Positions 25,188 to 34,368 of a DNA stretch of 64,000 nt are shown here, one piece after another (position 1 is the first letter of the stretch; each line of letters begins with the position of its first letter). A model generated the notes under the pieces. That model had not been told where the DNA came from and made no database searches. It worked only from the letters and a program-made list of their open reading frames with translations. The translations under genes and the position numbers were made by a program. The stretch spans positions 1-64,000 of the forward strand of contig JBGAQP010000003.1 of assembly GCA_044220635.1 (NCBI GenBank). Reading direction: 5' to 3'. Source of the stretch: JBGAQP01 sp044220635. Lineage in GTDB: Bacteria > Pseudomonadota > Gammaproteobacteria > Burkholderiales > Usitatibacteraceae.

Positions 25188-27077
25188 ATGAGAACGAAGA
25201 AACGCCTGCTCCCCGCGCTCCTGATGTCCCTGTTCGCCGCCGGCTCCGCGGAAGCCGCCCAGTTCAGCGGCGTCCACGTTTTCGGCGACAGCCTGTCGGA
25301 CGCCGGGTACTACCGGCCGTGGCTGTCGAGCATCGGCATTCCCGCCCCGCTGGTCGCGACCCTCGGGCGCTTCACGACCAACCCCGGTCCCATCTGGTCG
25401 GAGCTGGTGACGACGTACTACGGCGGCACGCCGGGCGCATCCAACGCGAGCGGCTCCGTCTACGCCCAGGGCGGCGCGCGCGTGGCCGAGCCCTCGCCCC
25501 TCACGCCCCCGGGCCAGGCGCAGCGGCCGGTGAGCACCCAGATCGGCGAGTTCCTCTCCGCGAACGGCAACGCCGCGGATCCCCGCGCCCTCTATTCGGT
25601 CTGGGCCGGCGCGAACGACCTCTTCGTGAACCTCGGCCAGTTCCAGGCCGGCGCCATCACCCAGGCGCAGGCCCAGGCGAACGTGCTCGGCGCGGCGACC
25701 GCCGAAGTGCAGCAGGTCGGGCGGCTCGCGGCGGCGGGCGCGCGCTACATCCTCGTCTTCGGCCTGCCCGACATCGGCGCCACGCCCCAGTTCGCGGCGG
25801 CGGACGCGGCGACCCGGGCGGCGGTCACGCAGCTCTCCGGTGGCTACAACTCGACGCTCTTCAGCGGGCTCGCGACCGCCGGGATCCGCGTGATCCCGAT
25901 CGACGCCTTCACCCTGCTCGCCGAGGTCCGCGCCAATCCCTCGGCCTACGGATTCACCAACATCACCGGCGTGGCCTGCGGGCCGTTCCCGCCGGTGTCG
26001 ACCTCGGGAAGCTCGCAGTTCTGCTACCCGGGCAACTACGTGGCGCCGAACGCCGCCGAAACCTACCTCTTCGCCGACGGCGTGCATCCGACCACGGCGG
26101 CCCACCGGATCGTCGCGAACTTCGTCGAGGCGATGGTGGACGCACCCGGCACGATGTCGCTGCTCGCGGAGGCACCGCTGCGCACGCGCATGGGCCACAT
26201 CCGCACCCTCAACGACGGCCTCATGGCCGGGCAGCAGCGCGGCGCGGGCTCCTTCGAGGCCTTCGCCGCGGCCGACGGCGCGGACTTCGACATCGACACG
26301 GGGGGCGGCAACGCCGGCCAGTCGAGCACCAACAAGTCGTACACGGTCGGCGTCACGATGCGCGCTTCCGAGTCCTTCACCGTCGGCCTCGCCGCGGGCA
26401 AGAGCAAGAGCGACGCGAGCTTCGGCCAGGACCTGGGGGGCTTCCGCACCGACGAGACGAACTACTCGTTCTTCGGCGGCATGAGGCTTTCGGGCTTCTA
26501 CCTCAACGGCGCGCTGACGATGTCCGACATCGACTTCAACGACGTGCGCCGGCGGGTCAAGCTCGGCCCCGTCGTTCGCACGGCGACCTCGCGGCCCCAG
26601 GGCTCCAACGCTTCCGCGGTGTTCAACGGCGGCTACGACTTCCCGATCGGCAAGTTCTCCCTCGGTCCCGTCGTGAGCGTCGTGTCGCAGAACGTCGAGG
26701 TGACCACCTTCGAGGAGGCCGGCGCGGGCTCCGCCAACCTGCGCTTCGGCACGCAGAAGCGCCGCTCCGAGGTGTGGAGCGTCGGCGTGCGCGCCTCCTA
26801 CGACTGGAACGGCTGGACGCCTTACGTCCGCGTGACCGCCGACAAGGAGCGCAAGGACGACGAGCGCCTGGTGACCGCGACGCCGCTTTCGCTCGCCACG
26901 GCCAACTCGTACGCGCTGCCCGCCTACGCGGCCGACTCGAGCTACGTCACCACCTACGTGGGCCTGCGCGGCCGCCTCACCCCGAACCTCGGCGTGGGCG
27001 TGATGTACTTCAACGTCTCGAGCCGCGAGGGCATCAGCGAGGACGGCATCACCGGGACGATCTCGTACCGGTTCTAG
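25188..27077 (+). CDS. GDSL esterase autotransporter (EstA type, type Va secretion)
   Basis: The 629-residue protein has a signal peptide (to about AEAA, 24), then an SGNH hydrolase domain with block I VFGDSLSDAG, block III WAGANDLF and block V FADGVHPTTAAHR (Ser, Asn and Asp/His of the site). From about residue 350 to the end is an autotransporter beta-barrel that closes with GTISYRF, the aromatic terminal residue expected for outer-membrane insertion. Unlike EstA of Pseudomonas the enzyme would be a surface-anchored lipase/esterase of similar size. GAGGAG precedes the ATG at 25188; a strong terminator follows the stop. Confidence 0.93.
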   Translation: MRTKKRLLPALLMSLFAAGSAEAAQFSGVHVFGDSLSDAGYYRPWLSSIGIPAPLVATLGRFTTNPGPIWSELVTTYYGGTPGASNASGSVYAQGGARVAEPSPLTPPGQAQRPVSTQIGEFLSANGNAADPRALYSVWAGANDLFVNLGQFQAGAITQAQAQANVLGAATAEVQQVGRLAAAGARYILVFGLPDIGATPQFAAADAATRAAVTQLSGGYNSTLFSGLATAGIRVIPIDAFTLLAEVRANPSAYGFTNITGVACGPFPPVSTSGSSQFCYPGNYVAPNAAETYLFADGVHPTTAAHRIVANFVEAMVDAPGTMSLLAEAPLRTRMGHIRTLNDGLMAGQQRGAGSFEAFAAADGADFDIDTGGGNAGQSSTNKSYTVGVTMRASESFTVGLAAGKSKSDASFGQDLGGFRTDETNYSFFGGMRLSGFYLNGALTMSDIDFNDVRRRVKLGPVVRTATSRPQGSNASAVFNGGYDFPIGKFSLGPVVSVVSQNVEVTTFEEAGAGSANLRFGTQKRRSEVWSVGVRASYDWNGWTPYVRVTADKERKDDERLVTATPLSLATANSYALPAYAADSSYVTTYVGLRGRLTPNLGVGVMYFNVSSREGISEDGITGTISYRF

Positions 27078-27095
27078 TTCCCGCGGACCGCCGCG

Positions 27096-27126
27096 AAAGG
27101 GGCCGCTCGCGCGGCCCCTTTCCTTT
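27096..27126 (+). terminator. Rho-independent terminator after the esterase autotransporter gene
   Basis: AAAGGGGCCGC (27096-27106), loop TCGC, GCGGCCCCTTT (27111-27121), then CCTTT. The symmetric A and T ends would let it work in both directions. Confidence 0.85.
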
Positions 27127-27147
27127 GCGGCGTGCCACAATCGGGCG

Positions 27148-27456
27148 ATGAAGCGCGTCTATTCCGCCGCCCACCTCCCCGAGGCCCGGATCCTCGCCGA
27201 CCTCCTCGCCTCGCTGGGAATCCGCGCGCGCATCTTCAACGCCAACGCCTCGAGCCTCGCCGGGGAGCTGCCGATCGACTGCGCGAGCCCGCAGCTGTGG
27301 GTGGAGGATCCCGCGGACGCCGACCGCGCCCGCGCCGCGATCGACGCATTCCTGCGCCGGGCGCCCGCCGCCGGCACCCGCACCTGCCCGGAATGCGGCG
27401 AGGAGAGCCCCGCCGACTTCGACCTGTGCTGGCGCTGCGGCCGCTCCCTCGCCTGA
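27148..27456 (+). CDS. DUF2007-type small protein with C-terminal zinc ribbon
   Basis: The 102-residue protein has an N-terminal ferredoxin-like DUF2007 segment (VYSAAHLPEARILADLLASLGIRARIFNA ... LWVEDPADADRARAAID) and a C-terminal zinc ribbon CPECG-x12-CWRCG. DUF2007 proteins are putative signal-transducing proteins of unknown role. The stop codon (27454-27456) joins directly to the palindrome repeat copy 3. Confidence 0.85.
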   Translation: MKRVYSAAHLPEARILADLLASLGIRARIFNANASSLAGELPIDCASPQLWVEDPADADRARAAIDAFLRRAPAAGTRTCPECGEESPADFDLCWRCGRSLA

Positions 27457-27529
27457 AAATGGGGACAGTCCCCATTTTTTGGCTGTAACACAGGTTACAG
27501 AGCTTAAATGGGGACTGTCCCCATTTTCA
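27455..27529. repeat. GGGGACAGTCCCC palindrome family, copy 3 (double element)
   Basis: Two elements face each other: TGAAAATGGGGACAGTCCCC (from 27455) with GGCTGTAAC, and GTTACAGAGCTTAAATGGGG running to CCATTTTCA at 27529. The two halves are imperfect inverted copies of each other and each half also holds its own small palindrome. The outer edges are exactly the stop codons of the two convergent genes (27454-27456 and 27527-27529), so it could act as a two-way terminator-like hairpin. Confidence 0.92.
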
Positions 27530-29746
27530 TGGCGTGCCGATGAAGAGGTAGAAGCGCCCGTCGCCCTTCTTCGCGTACGAGTAGCCCAGGTAGATCGGGC
27601 CGAAGGCCGTGTTCGAGGCGAGGTACACGCCGTAGGACTGCAGCCAGCCGGTGAGGTTGGGCTCGGTGATCGGCTTCTGCATCCGGCCCGTCTCGAAGGC
27701 CACGCCCGCGAGCACGCTCAAGCCGAGCAGCGGGATCGGCTTGGTCAGGCGGTACTGCGCCTCGAGGCGCCCGAGCAGGTACTGGTCCCCCAGGATCTGG
27801 TTGGGCGCGAACCCGCCGAGCCGCCGCGGTCCGCCGAGCGCGAAGATGTCGGCGAGCGGCAGCGTTCCGTGGATCGACTGCCCGCCCTCGAGCCCGCCGA
27901 GCAGGATCAGGTCCCCGGGAGACCAGGCGCCGGCGAAGCGCGCCTCGGCGCGCCCGTACCGGGAGAGTCCTTCCGAGGTGTGCGAAGCCTCGAAGTAGGT
28001 GACATTGGCCTGCATGCCCCGGGAGGGGAAGAACGCCTGGTCCTGCGTGTCGATCGCGAGCTCCGCGCGGGCCCCGCCGATGCGCTGCTTCACGTTGGGG
28101 AAGATCGGCGATCCGGTCTCGAGCGTCCCGCGAACTTCGCGCCCCAGCCACGCCGCCCGGACCTGCCCGTAGACACCGAGGTTGGCACCGAGGTAGATGC
28201 CGGCCTGCGTCTCGAGCAGGCGGTACTCCGCCAGGCGGTCGCCGTCGAAATACAGGCCCGTCTTGTCCGTGCGGACGTTCACGTACGGCTGGACGAAACT
28301 GATCTGGCGGTAGTCGAGGGGCTGGTAGAACTCGGTGCCGAGCCGCTGCTCGCTGCCGACCTGCAGCGCCGTGAGCCACTCGCCGCCGAAGGAGTTGAGC
28401 CAGGTCTTGCGGTAGAGGGCGCGCAGGTTGTAGGTCGCCTCGCTGCTGAGGTCGCTCGAGAGGTTCAGGCCGAAGCGCAGGTAGTCCGGCCCCCAGGCCT
28501 TCTCGACGGGCGTGATCTTGAGGATCGTCTTGTCGCGCTCCTTCTGGACGGCGTAGTCGAGCGACTGGAGGTCGCCCTGGCTGTAGATGAGGACGAGGTC
28601 CTTGGCGAGTTGCTCAGAATCGAGGGGCTGGCCCTCCTTCTGGCGCAGGCGCTTCTCCTCGGCCTGGACGCTGATGAAGCGCGTGGGCGCCACGCGGATC
28701 TCGTCGATCACCGGCGGCTGGGGCGGCGGCGAGAGGCGAACCCCCGCCCGCCAGCGCCTGTACGCCTCGGGGGACACGCCCAGGGGGCGCAGGCGATCGA
28801 CCACCGCGAGCGCGGCCTTGCGCCCGGTCTCCATCGCCTCGAGCTGGCGCCCGAAGTCCGCCGCGGTGATCTCGATCTCGGGGCGGACGTAGATGTCGCG
28901 GGGTCCGAGCAGCTTGAGCGACTGCGTGACGTTCTGCTCGGCGAGGAGGTTCACCATCTGCCCGACCACGCTCACCACGCCGGTCACTTCCTCGGCCTTC
29001 ATCATGGGCGAGCCCACGTTGATGGCGATCACCACGTCGGGGCTGCAGCGCTCCTTCACCTCGCCGATGGGCACGTTGTCCACGAGGCCGCCGTCGACGA
29101 GCTTGCGGCCGTTGCGGACCACCGGGGCGATCGCCCCCGGCACCGACATGCTCGCGCGCATCGCGGAGGTGAGGTTGCCGTTGCGCATCGGCACGCGCTC
29201 GCCCGTGCCGATGTCCGTGGCGATGAGCGTGAGCGGGATCGCGAGCTCCTCGATCGTGCGCTCGCCGAGGTCCTCGCGCACGAGCTGGTTGAAGAAGAGC
29301 TTGATCTTCTCGCCCGCCACCGCGCCCTCGCGGTAGTGCAGTCCGTCCTTCTTCACGCCGAACTCCAGCGCGGAGAAGAACCGGTCGTCGAGCTGCTTGT
29401 GGCGCTGGTCCACGAATTCGCGCCCCGCGCTGTCGTCGAACATCGTCGTCCAGTCGGTGCGGCGGACGGCTTCCTTCATCTCCCCGGGCGACACCCCGGC
29501 GGCGTAGGCCCCGCCCACGAGCGCGCCCATGCTCGTGCCCGCGACGCAGTCGACGATCACGCGGTTCTCCTCGAGCACCTCGAGGATGCCGATGTGCGCC
29601 GCCCCGCGCGCGCCGCCCCCGCCGAGGACCAGGCCCACCTTCTGGCGGGGCGCCGCGGCGCCCTGGGCGCTCGCGGGGACCGGGAAGGCGACGGCCGTCG
29701 CGAGGGCAAGGGCGGTTGCGGATGCGGCGATGGCTGGGGGCTTCAC
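27527..29746 (-). CDS. Patatin-like phospholipase with POTRA and Omp85 barrel (PlpD-like, type Vd)
   Basis: The 739-residue protein starts at the GTG at 29746: signal peptide (ALALATAVAFPVPASAQ), patatin domain (about 35-240) with oxyanion motif GGGGARG, nucleophile GTSMG and Asp of VDGGLVDN, then a single POTRA-like domain (about 310-400, IDEIRVAPTRFISVQ...), and a C-terminal 16-strand-type barrel ending YLFIGTP. This is the plan of Pseudomonas PlpD and Fusobacterium FplA: a lipase delivered or displayed through its own Omp85 pore. The barrel does not end in Phe. Its stop codon is at the edge of repeat copy 3. Confidence 0.92.
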   Translation of the reverse strand: MKPPAIAASATALALATAVAFPVPASAQGAAAPRQKVGLVLGGGGARGAAHIGILEVLEENRVIVDCVAGTSMGALVGGAYAAGVSPGEMKEAVRRTDWTTMFDDSAGREFVDQRHKQLDDRFFSALEFGVKKDGLHYREGAVAGEKIKLFFNQLVREDLGERTIEELAIPLTLIATDIGTGERVPMRNGNLTSAMRASMSVPGAIAPVVRNGRKLVDGGLVDNVPIGEVKERCSPDVVIAINVGSPMMKAEEVTGVVSVVGQMVNLLAEQNVTQSLKLLGPRDIYVRPEIEITAADFGRQLEAMETGRKAALAVVDRLRPLGVSPEAYRRWRAGVRLSPPPQPPVIDEIRVAPTRFISVQAEEKRLRQKEGQPLDSEQLAKDLVLIYSQGDLQSLDYAVQKERDKTILKITPVEKAWGPDYLRFGLNLSSDLSSEATYNLRALYRKTWLNSFGGEWLTALQVGSEQRLGTEFYQPLDYRQISFVQPYVNVRTDKTGLYFDGDRLAEYRLLETQAGIYLGANLGVYGQVRAAWLGREVRGTLETGSPIFPNVKQRIGGARAELAIDTQDQAFFPSRGMQANVTYFEASHTSEGLSRYGRAEARFAGAWSPGDLILLGGLEGGQSIHGTLPLADIFALGGPRRLGGFAPNQILGDQYLLGRLEAQYRLTKPIPLLGLSVLAGVAFETGRMQKPITEPNLTGWLQSYGVYLASNTAFGPIYLGYSYAKKGDGRFYLFIGTP

Positions 29747-29878
29747 GTGCGGGACCTCGGGGCGATGGCGTCGACGACGGCCGAAAGCGGAATTCTGCCG
29801 GGAAACGCGATCCGGCGCAGCGCGGACCGTCGCCGGGGGCGCTAGAATGCCCAGCGTCAAGCCCCGACAAGGCCCTCC

Positions 29879-30286
29879 ATGAAGCCGCTCCTGCCGCTCC
29901 TGCCGCTCGTCCTCCTCGCCGTCGCAGCGCCCGTCCACGCCCAGGCACCCTTGGGCGCGCCGCGGCTGCCCGAAGCGCGGGAACCCGCGACCTGCCCCGC
30001 ATGCGGCGTGGTCGTGGACATCCGCCGCCTCGAGCGGGAGACGAAGCCCGCCCCCGACCGCGAGCGGCCGAGCGGGCTGGTGGCCACGATCCCGATGGGC
30101 ACCGGCAAGCCCCAGGTCGGCTCCTCCGAGGCGCGCGACCGCGAGGACCGCCCGCCCGTCGAGACCTGGCAGGTGTCGGTCCGCCTCGACGACGGCCGCT
30201 TCCAGATCCTGCGCATGGAAAGCGCGGGGGACCTGCGCAAGGGCGACAAGGTGCGGATCGTCGAGGGCCGCGCGGTTCTGCGCTAG
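29879..30286 (+). CDS. Small exported protein with one CxxC motif (unknown function)
   Basis: The 135-residue protein has a signal peptide (KPLLPLLPLVLLAVAAPVHAQ) and a CPACG motif at about 39-43 followed by VVVDIRRLERE, and a C-terminal beta segment (WQVSVRLDDGRFQILRMESAGDLRKGDKVRIVEGRAVL). The ending resembles the C-terminal domain of SlyB/PcpY-type outer-membrane proteins, but the glycine zipper of that family is missing. Function unknown. It is divergent from the patatin gene and convergent with the yhhQ-like gene. Confidence 0.78.
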   Translation: MKPLLPLLPLVLLAVAAPVHAQAPLGAPRLPEAREPATCPACGVVVDIRRLERETKPAPDRERPSGLVATIPMGTGKPQVGSSEARDREDRPPVETWQVSVRLDDGRFQILRMESAGDLRKGDKVRIVEGRAVLR

Positions 30287-30292
30287 GTCCGG

Positions 30293-30997
30293 TCACACCT
30301 TGATCGTGAAGGGCGTGAAGTCCGTGTCGCGGTCGTAGTAGTCCTCGTGCTCGACGCGCTTGAGCCAGCCCACGATCGCGTAGGTGGCCGGCGTGAAGAG
30401 CACTTCGACCGCCACCTTGGCCACGAACTGCGAGGCCATCACGAGCGGCAGCTTCTCGTCGGGGATGATCCCCGTGCCGTAGAAGGCGAGCGGGTAGAAG
30501 AGCGCGGAATCCACGCCCTCGCCCACGATCGTCGAGCCGATGGTGCGCGTCCACAGCCACTTGCCCGCCGTGAGGATCTTCATCTTCGCGAGCGTGTAGG
30601 AGTTGACGAACTCGCCGCAGAAGTAGGCGACCATCGAGGCGAGCGCGATCCGCCAGGCCTGCCCGAAGGCGACCTCGTAGGCCTCCTGGTTCTTCCAGAA
30701 GGGCGCCGGGGGGAGCGCCACGACCGCCCAGGCCATGAACGAGGCGAAGGCGAGCCCGGCGAACCCGGCCCAGATCACGCGCCGCGAGCGCGCGTAGCCG
30801 TAGACCTCGGTGAGGATGTCGCCGAAGACGTAGGAGATCGGGAAGAAGAGCACGCCCGCGCCGAAGGTGACGACGCCGAGCGCCGGGAGCTCGAGTTGCG
30901 AGATCTTGGCCGGCCCGATCAGGTTGGAGCAGATGAGGATCGTGACGAAGGCCGCCATCACGAACTCGTAGTACTTGTACTGCCGTGGAGTTTTCAC
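30293..30997 (-). CDS. Queuosine precursor transporter (YhhQ/VUT family)
   Basis: The 234-residue protein has six to seven membrane segments and the family signatures ICSNLIGPAK, GVLFFPISYVFGDILTEVYG and RTIGSTIVGEGVDSALFYP. YhhQ imports preQ0/preQ1 for queuosine in tRNA; queF at 62596 provides the matching reductase in the same window. The GTG at 30997 overlaps the TGA of the rRNA methylase gene and has GGAG 9 bases upstream. Confidence 0.92.
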   Translation of the reverse strand: MKTPRQYKYYEFVMAAFVTILICSNLIGPAKISQLELPALGVVTFGAGVLFFPISYVFGDILTEVYGYARSRRVIWAGFAGLAFASFMAWAVVALPPAPFWKNQEAYEVAFGQAWRIALASMVAYFCGEFVNSYTLAKMKILTAGKWLWTRTIGSTIVGEGVDSALFYPLAFYGTGIIPDEKLPLVMASQFVAKVAVEVLFTPATYAIVGWLKRVEHEDYYDRDTDFTPFTIKV

Positions 30998-31824
30998 TGA
31001 GGTTTGCTCCGACTCAGCGGGCCGCGGGTGGAGGGCGCGACGGCGCGCGCGGCCCGCTGGCGCACCGCCTCGAAGAGGCACAGGGATCCGGCCGTGGCGG
31101 CGTTGAGCGATTCCATCCGCCCCGGCATGGGAATGCGCGCGCGCACCGTGGCGAGCGCCTGGAGCTCCTCGCCGAGGCCCGCTCCCTCGTTGCCCACGAG
31201 GAAGGCCACGGGTCCGGAGAGGTCGAGGTCGTACACGGTGGCCTCGGCACGCGCCGAGAGCGCGACCGACTGGCCCCGGTAGTGCGCGAGGAACGCCGCG
31301 AGGTCCGCGCCCTCGACGATGTTGAGCGAGAAGTGCGCCCCCATCGCGGCGCGCAGGACCTTGGGCGACCAGGCGAAGGCCGCGCGTTTCGACAGCAGCA
31401 CGTGGCCCGCCCCGGCGGCGGCCGCGCTGCGCAGCAGCGTGCCCACGTTGCCCGGGTCCTGGATGTCCTCGAGGGCGAGCACGAGGCCGGCGTCGGGGGG
31501 CACCGGGGCGCCCTCCGGCGTGGGCACCGCCGCGATCACGCCCGTCGGGGAATCCACCGTGGAGAGCGCCGCGAAGAGCGCGTCCGAAAGGAGCGTCACC
31601 GGCGCGGGTGCGGCGCGCTCGAGGAGCGCGCGCACCTCGGGGTCGGCGAGGCCCGCCTCGTTGACCGCGAGGCGCTCGGCGCGCCGCCCGGAGTCGAGGA
31701 AGGCGGCGAGCAGGTGCGCGCCGTCGAGCACGGAGAGCGCGCGCTTCTTGCGCTCGGCGACCTGGGAGACGAGCTTCGCGAGCGCCTTGAAGTCCGCGTT
31801 CTCGCGCGAGGTGACCCGCTTCAT
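30994..31824 (-). CDS. TrmH/SpoU-family RNA 2'-O-methyltransferase
   Basis: The 276-residue protein has an N-terminal substrate-binding region (about 1-100) and a SPOUT domain with motif 1 LEDIQDPGNVGTLLRSAAAAG, motif 2 FLVGNEGAGL and motif 3 IPMPGRMESLNAATAG, the knotted SAM site. It methylates ribose in rRNA or tRNA; the exact nucleotide is not evident (RlmB-like genes lie elsewhere in many relatives). The ATG at 31824 overlaps the rnhB stop (ATGA). Confidence 0.92.
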   Translation of the reverse strand: MKRVTSRENADFKALAKLVSQVAERKKRALSVLDGAHLLAAFLDSGRRAERLAVNEAGLADPEVRALLERAAPAPVTLLSDALFAALSTVDSPTGVIAAVPTPEGAPVPPDAGLVLALEDIQDPGNVGTLLRSAAAAGAGHVLLSKRAAFAWSPKVLRAAMGAHFSLNIVEGADLAAFLAHYRGQSVALSARAEATVYDLDLSGPVAFLVGNEGAGLGEELQALATVRARIPMPGRMESLNAATAGSLCLFEAVRQRAARAVAPSTRGPLSRSKPQ

Positions 31825-32438
31825 GGCCCGGGAGCCAGGGCGCGCCGGGCGATCGCCGAGCGCACGGGCGCGAAGCTGCGCCGGTGGATCTCGCACGGGC
31901 CCAGGGACTCGAGCGCGGCGAGGTGCTCCGGGGTGGGATAGCCCTTGTGGCGCGCGAAGCCGTAGCCCGGGAAGCGCCGGTCGAGCTCGCGCATCTCGGC
32001 GTCGCGCGCGGTCTTCGCGAGGATCGAGGCGGCGCTCACCGCCGGCACCAGCCGGTCGGCGCGCGGCAACGCCCGGGCGGGCACCGCCATCCGCGGGACG
32101 TGCAGGCCGTCGACGCAGACCTCGTCGGGCCGGATGGCGAGCGCTTCGACCGCGCGGCGCATCGCCGCGAGGCTTGCCTGGAGGATGTTCACCCGGTCGA
32201 TCTCCTCGACGCTCGCGGTGGCGATCGCCCAGGCGCGGGCCTCGGCGCGGATCGCCACGGCGAGCCGCTCGCGCGCCGCGGGCGTGAGCAACTTCGAGTC
32301 CGCGAGCCCGGGGATCGGCCGGAGGGGGTCGAGCACCACCGCGGCGGCGAACACGCAGCCGGCGAGCGGGCCGCGGCCGGCCTCATCGACCCCGCACAGC
32401 AGCGAGACGACCGGCATCTTCGGCATCGGCGAGGGCAT
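31821..32438 (-). CDS. rnhB: Ribonuclease HII
   Basis: The 205-residue protein has the RNase HII signature CGVDEAGRGPLAG (first catalytic Asp and Glu), VDG, the third Asp in AKTARDAEM and the C-terminal KGYPTPEHLAAL. It removes misincorporated ribonucleotides and RNA in DNA hybrids. Three in-frame Met codons (32438, 32426, 32417) are possible starts, all inside the end of lpxB; none has a clear ribosome site, so coupling to lpxB translation is likely. Confidence 0.95.
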   Translation of the reverse strand: MPSPMPKMPVVSLLCGVDEAGRGPLAGCVFAAAVVLDPLRPIPGLADSKLLTPAARERLAVAIRAEARAWAIATASVEEIDRVNILQASLAAMRRAVEALAIRPDEVCVDGLHVPRMAVPARALPRADRLVPAVSAASILAKTARDAEMRELDRRFPGYGFARHKGYPTPEHLAALESLGPCEIHRRSFAPVRSAIARRALAPGP

Positions 32439-33588
32439 CGGCGGCGGGGCCCGAGAGGTAGGGCAGCAGCGCCTCGGCGAGGCGCTCCTCGTGGCCCCGG
32501 GCGAGGCTTTCGTGGATCGCGGCGAAGCGCTCGCGCAGGCGATCGCGCGCGCCCTTGTGGTCGAGCCAGTTGCCGAGCGCGCGGGCGAGGTTCTCGGGCG
32601 TGGCGTCGTCCTGCAGGATCTCGGGCACGAGGAACTCGCCGGCGAGGATGTTGGGCAGCCCCACCCACGGCTGCAGCGCCTTCCTCATCATGATCCGGTA
32701 GGTGAGCGCCGGCACCTTGTAGGTGATCACCATCGGGCAGCGCGCGAGCGCGGCCTCGAGCGTGGCGGTGCCGCTCGCCACCAGCGCGACCTCCGCGGCG
32801 TGAAGCGCGAGTCGCGCGTGCCCGATGAGGATGGTGATCGCCGGCTCGGCGCTCGGGCGCGCGTACAGGCGCGACTCGAAGTAGTCGCGCGTCTCGCGGG
32901 TGGCGAGCGGCACGAAGAAGCGCAGCCCGGGGCGATCCGCGGCGAGGCGCGCGGCGGTCTCGATCATGAGGTCGGCGTGGGCCTCGAGCTCGCCCATGCG
33001 GCTTCCGGGCAACAGCGCCACGGCAACGGCCGAGGCCGGAAGCCGCAGCTGCGCGCGCGCTTCCTCCCGGTCGGGCGCGAGTGGCATGGCGTCGGCGAGC
33101 GGGTGCCCGACGTAGCTCACGGGGATCCCGGCCTTCTCGTAGATCGGCGCCTCGAAGGGGAAGATCGCGAGCATGCGGTCCACGGACCGCCGGATCGCGT
33201 GGATGCGCCCCGCCCGCCAGGCCCAGATCGAGGGGCTCACGTAATGGACGGTGCGGATGCCCGCGGCCTTGAACCGCGCCTCGAGCCCGAGGTTGAAGTC
33301 CGGCGCGTCCACGCCGATGAAGAGGTCCGGGCGGTCGGCGAGCAGCCGGCGCCGGAGCGAATTGCGGATGCCGAGGATCTCCCGGAGGCTTCGCAGCGCC
33401 TCGACGTAGCCGCGCACCGAGAGCTTCTCCATCGGCCAGAGCGCCTCGACGCCCTCGGCCACCATCTTGGGCCCGGCGATGCCGTAGAAGGAAACCCCGG
33501 GCAGCCGCGAGCGCACCGCGCGCACGAGGGCCGCGCCGAGCAGGTCGCCCGAGGCCTCCCCCGCGACGATCGCCACGCGGCGGCGCAT
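32383..33588 (-). CDS. lpxB: Lipid-A-disaccharide synthase
   Basis: The 401-residue GT19 enzyme begins VAIVAGEASGDLLGA and has YVSPSIWAWR, YVGHPLAD, LLPGSR and the conserved VASGTATLEAAL donor-binding region. It joins UDP-2,3-diacylglucosamine and lipid X to make the lipid A disaccharide at the inner face of the inner membrane. Its ATG overlaps the lpxA stop by one base (TGATG). Confidence 0.97.
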   Translation of the reverse strand: MRRRVAIVAGEASGDLLGAALVRAVRSRLPGVSFYGIAGPKMVAEGVEALWPMEKLSVRGYVEALRSLREILGIRNSLRRRLLADRPDLFIGVDAPDFNLGLEARFKAAGIRTVHYVSPSIWAWRAGRIHAIRRSVDRMLAIFPFEAPIYEKAGIPVSYVGHPLADAMPLAPDREEARAQLRLPASAVAVALLPGSRMGELEAHADLMIETAARLAADRPGLRFFVPLATRETRDYFESRLYARPSAEPAITILIGHARLALHAAEVALVASGTATLEAALARCPMVITYKVPALTYRIMMRKALQPWVGLPNILAGEFLVPEILQDDATPENLARALGNWLDHKGARDRLRERFAAIHESLARGHEERLAEALLPYLSGPAADALADAEDAGRLAAVRGR

Positions 33589-34361
33589 CAGCGGACGATG
33601 CCCCGCGTGGCGGCGGCGAGGAAGTCGACGAGGGGGCGGACCTCCGGCGAGGCCGCGGCCTGCTCCTCGAGCGCCGAGCGCGCCTCGGCGAGCGTGAGGC
33701 CCGACTTGTAGAGCGTCCGGTAGGCGCGCTTGAGGGCGGCGAGCGCCTCGGGCGCGAAGCCGCGGCGCTTGAGGCCCTCGGCGTTGATGCCGTGGGGTGC
33801 CAGCGGGTTGCCGCCGACCGTCACGTAGGGCGGGATGTCCTGGAGCACCACGCTCGAGACGCCGGTCATCACGTGCGCGCCGATCTTCACGAACTGGTGC
33901 ACGCCGGTGAAGCCGCCGAGCGTCGCCCAGTCGCCCACGTGCACGTGGCCCGCGAGCTGCGTGCAGTTGGCGATCGTCGTGCGGTTGCCCACGACGCAGT
34001 CGTGGGCGACGTGCGAGTAGGCCATGATCCAGTTGTCGTCGCCCACGCGCGTCACGCCCGCGTCCTGCACCGTGCCGCGGTGGATGCAGCAGTACTCGCG
34101 GATCGTGTTGCGCTCGCCGATCACGAGCCGCGTGGGCTCGCCCGCGTACTTCTTGTCCTGGTTCGCCTCGCCGATCGAGCAGAACTGGAAGATGCGGTTC
34201 TCCCGGCCGATGGTGGTGTGCCCGGTGACCACGCAGTAGGCCCCTATCGTCGTGCCCTCGCCCACCTCCACGTCGGGGCCGACGATCGCGCCCGGGCCGA
34301 CCGTGACCCCCGCGCCGAGCCGGGCGCGCGGGTCGACGAGGGCGGTGGGGTGCACGCTCAC
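33588..34361 (-). CDS. lpxA: UDP-N-acetylglucosamine acyltransferase
   Basis: The 257-residue protein is a left-handed hexapeptide-repeat helix with the catalytic His in MAYSHVAHDC, the IGEANQDKKY-like acyl-chain region, and a helical C-terminus (GLKRRGFAPEALAALKRAYRTLYKSG). It performs the first acylation of lipid A synthesis. It starts at a GTG. Confidence 0.97.
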   Translation of the reverse strand: MSVHPTALVDPRARLGAGVTVGPGAIVGPDVEVGEGTTIGAYCVVTGHTTIGRENRIFQFCSIGEANQDKKYAGEPTRLVIGERNTIREYCCIHRGTVQDAGVTRVGDDNWIMAYSHVAHDCVVGNRTTIANCTQLAGHVHVGDWATLGGFTGVHQFVKIGAHVMTGVSSVVLQDIPPYVTVGGNPLAPHGINAEGLKRRGFAPEALAALKRAYRTLYKSGLTLAEARSALEEQAAASPEVRPLVDFLAAATRGIVR

Positions 34362-34368
34362 CGGCGCC

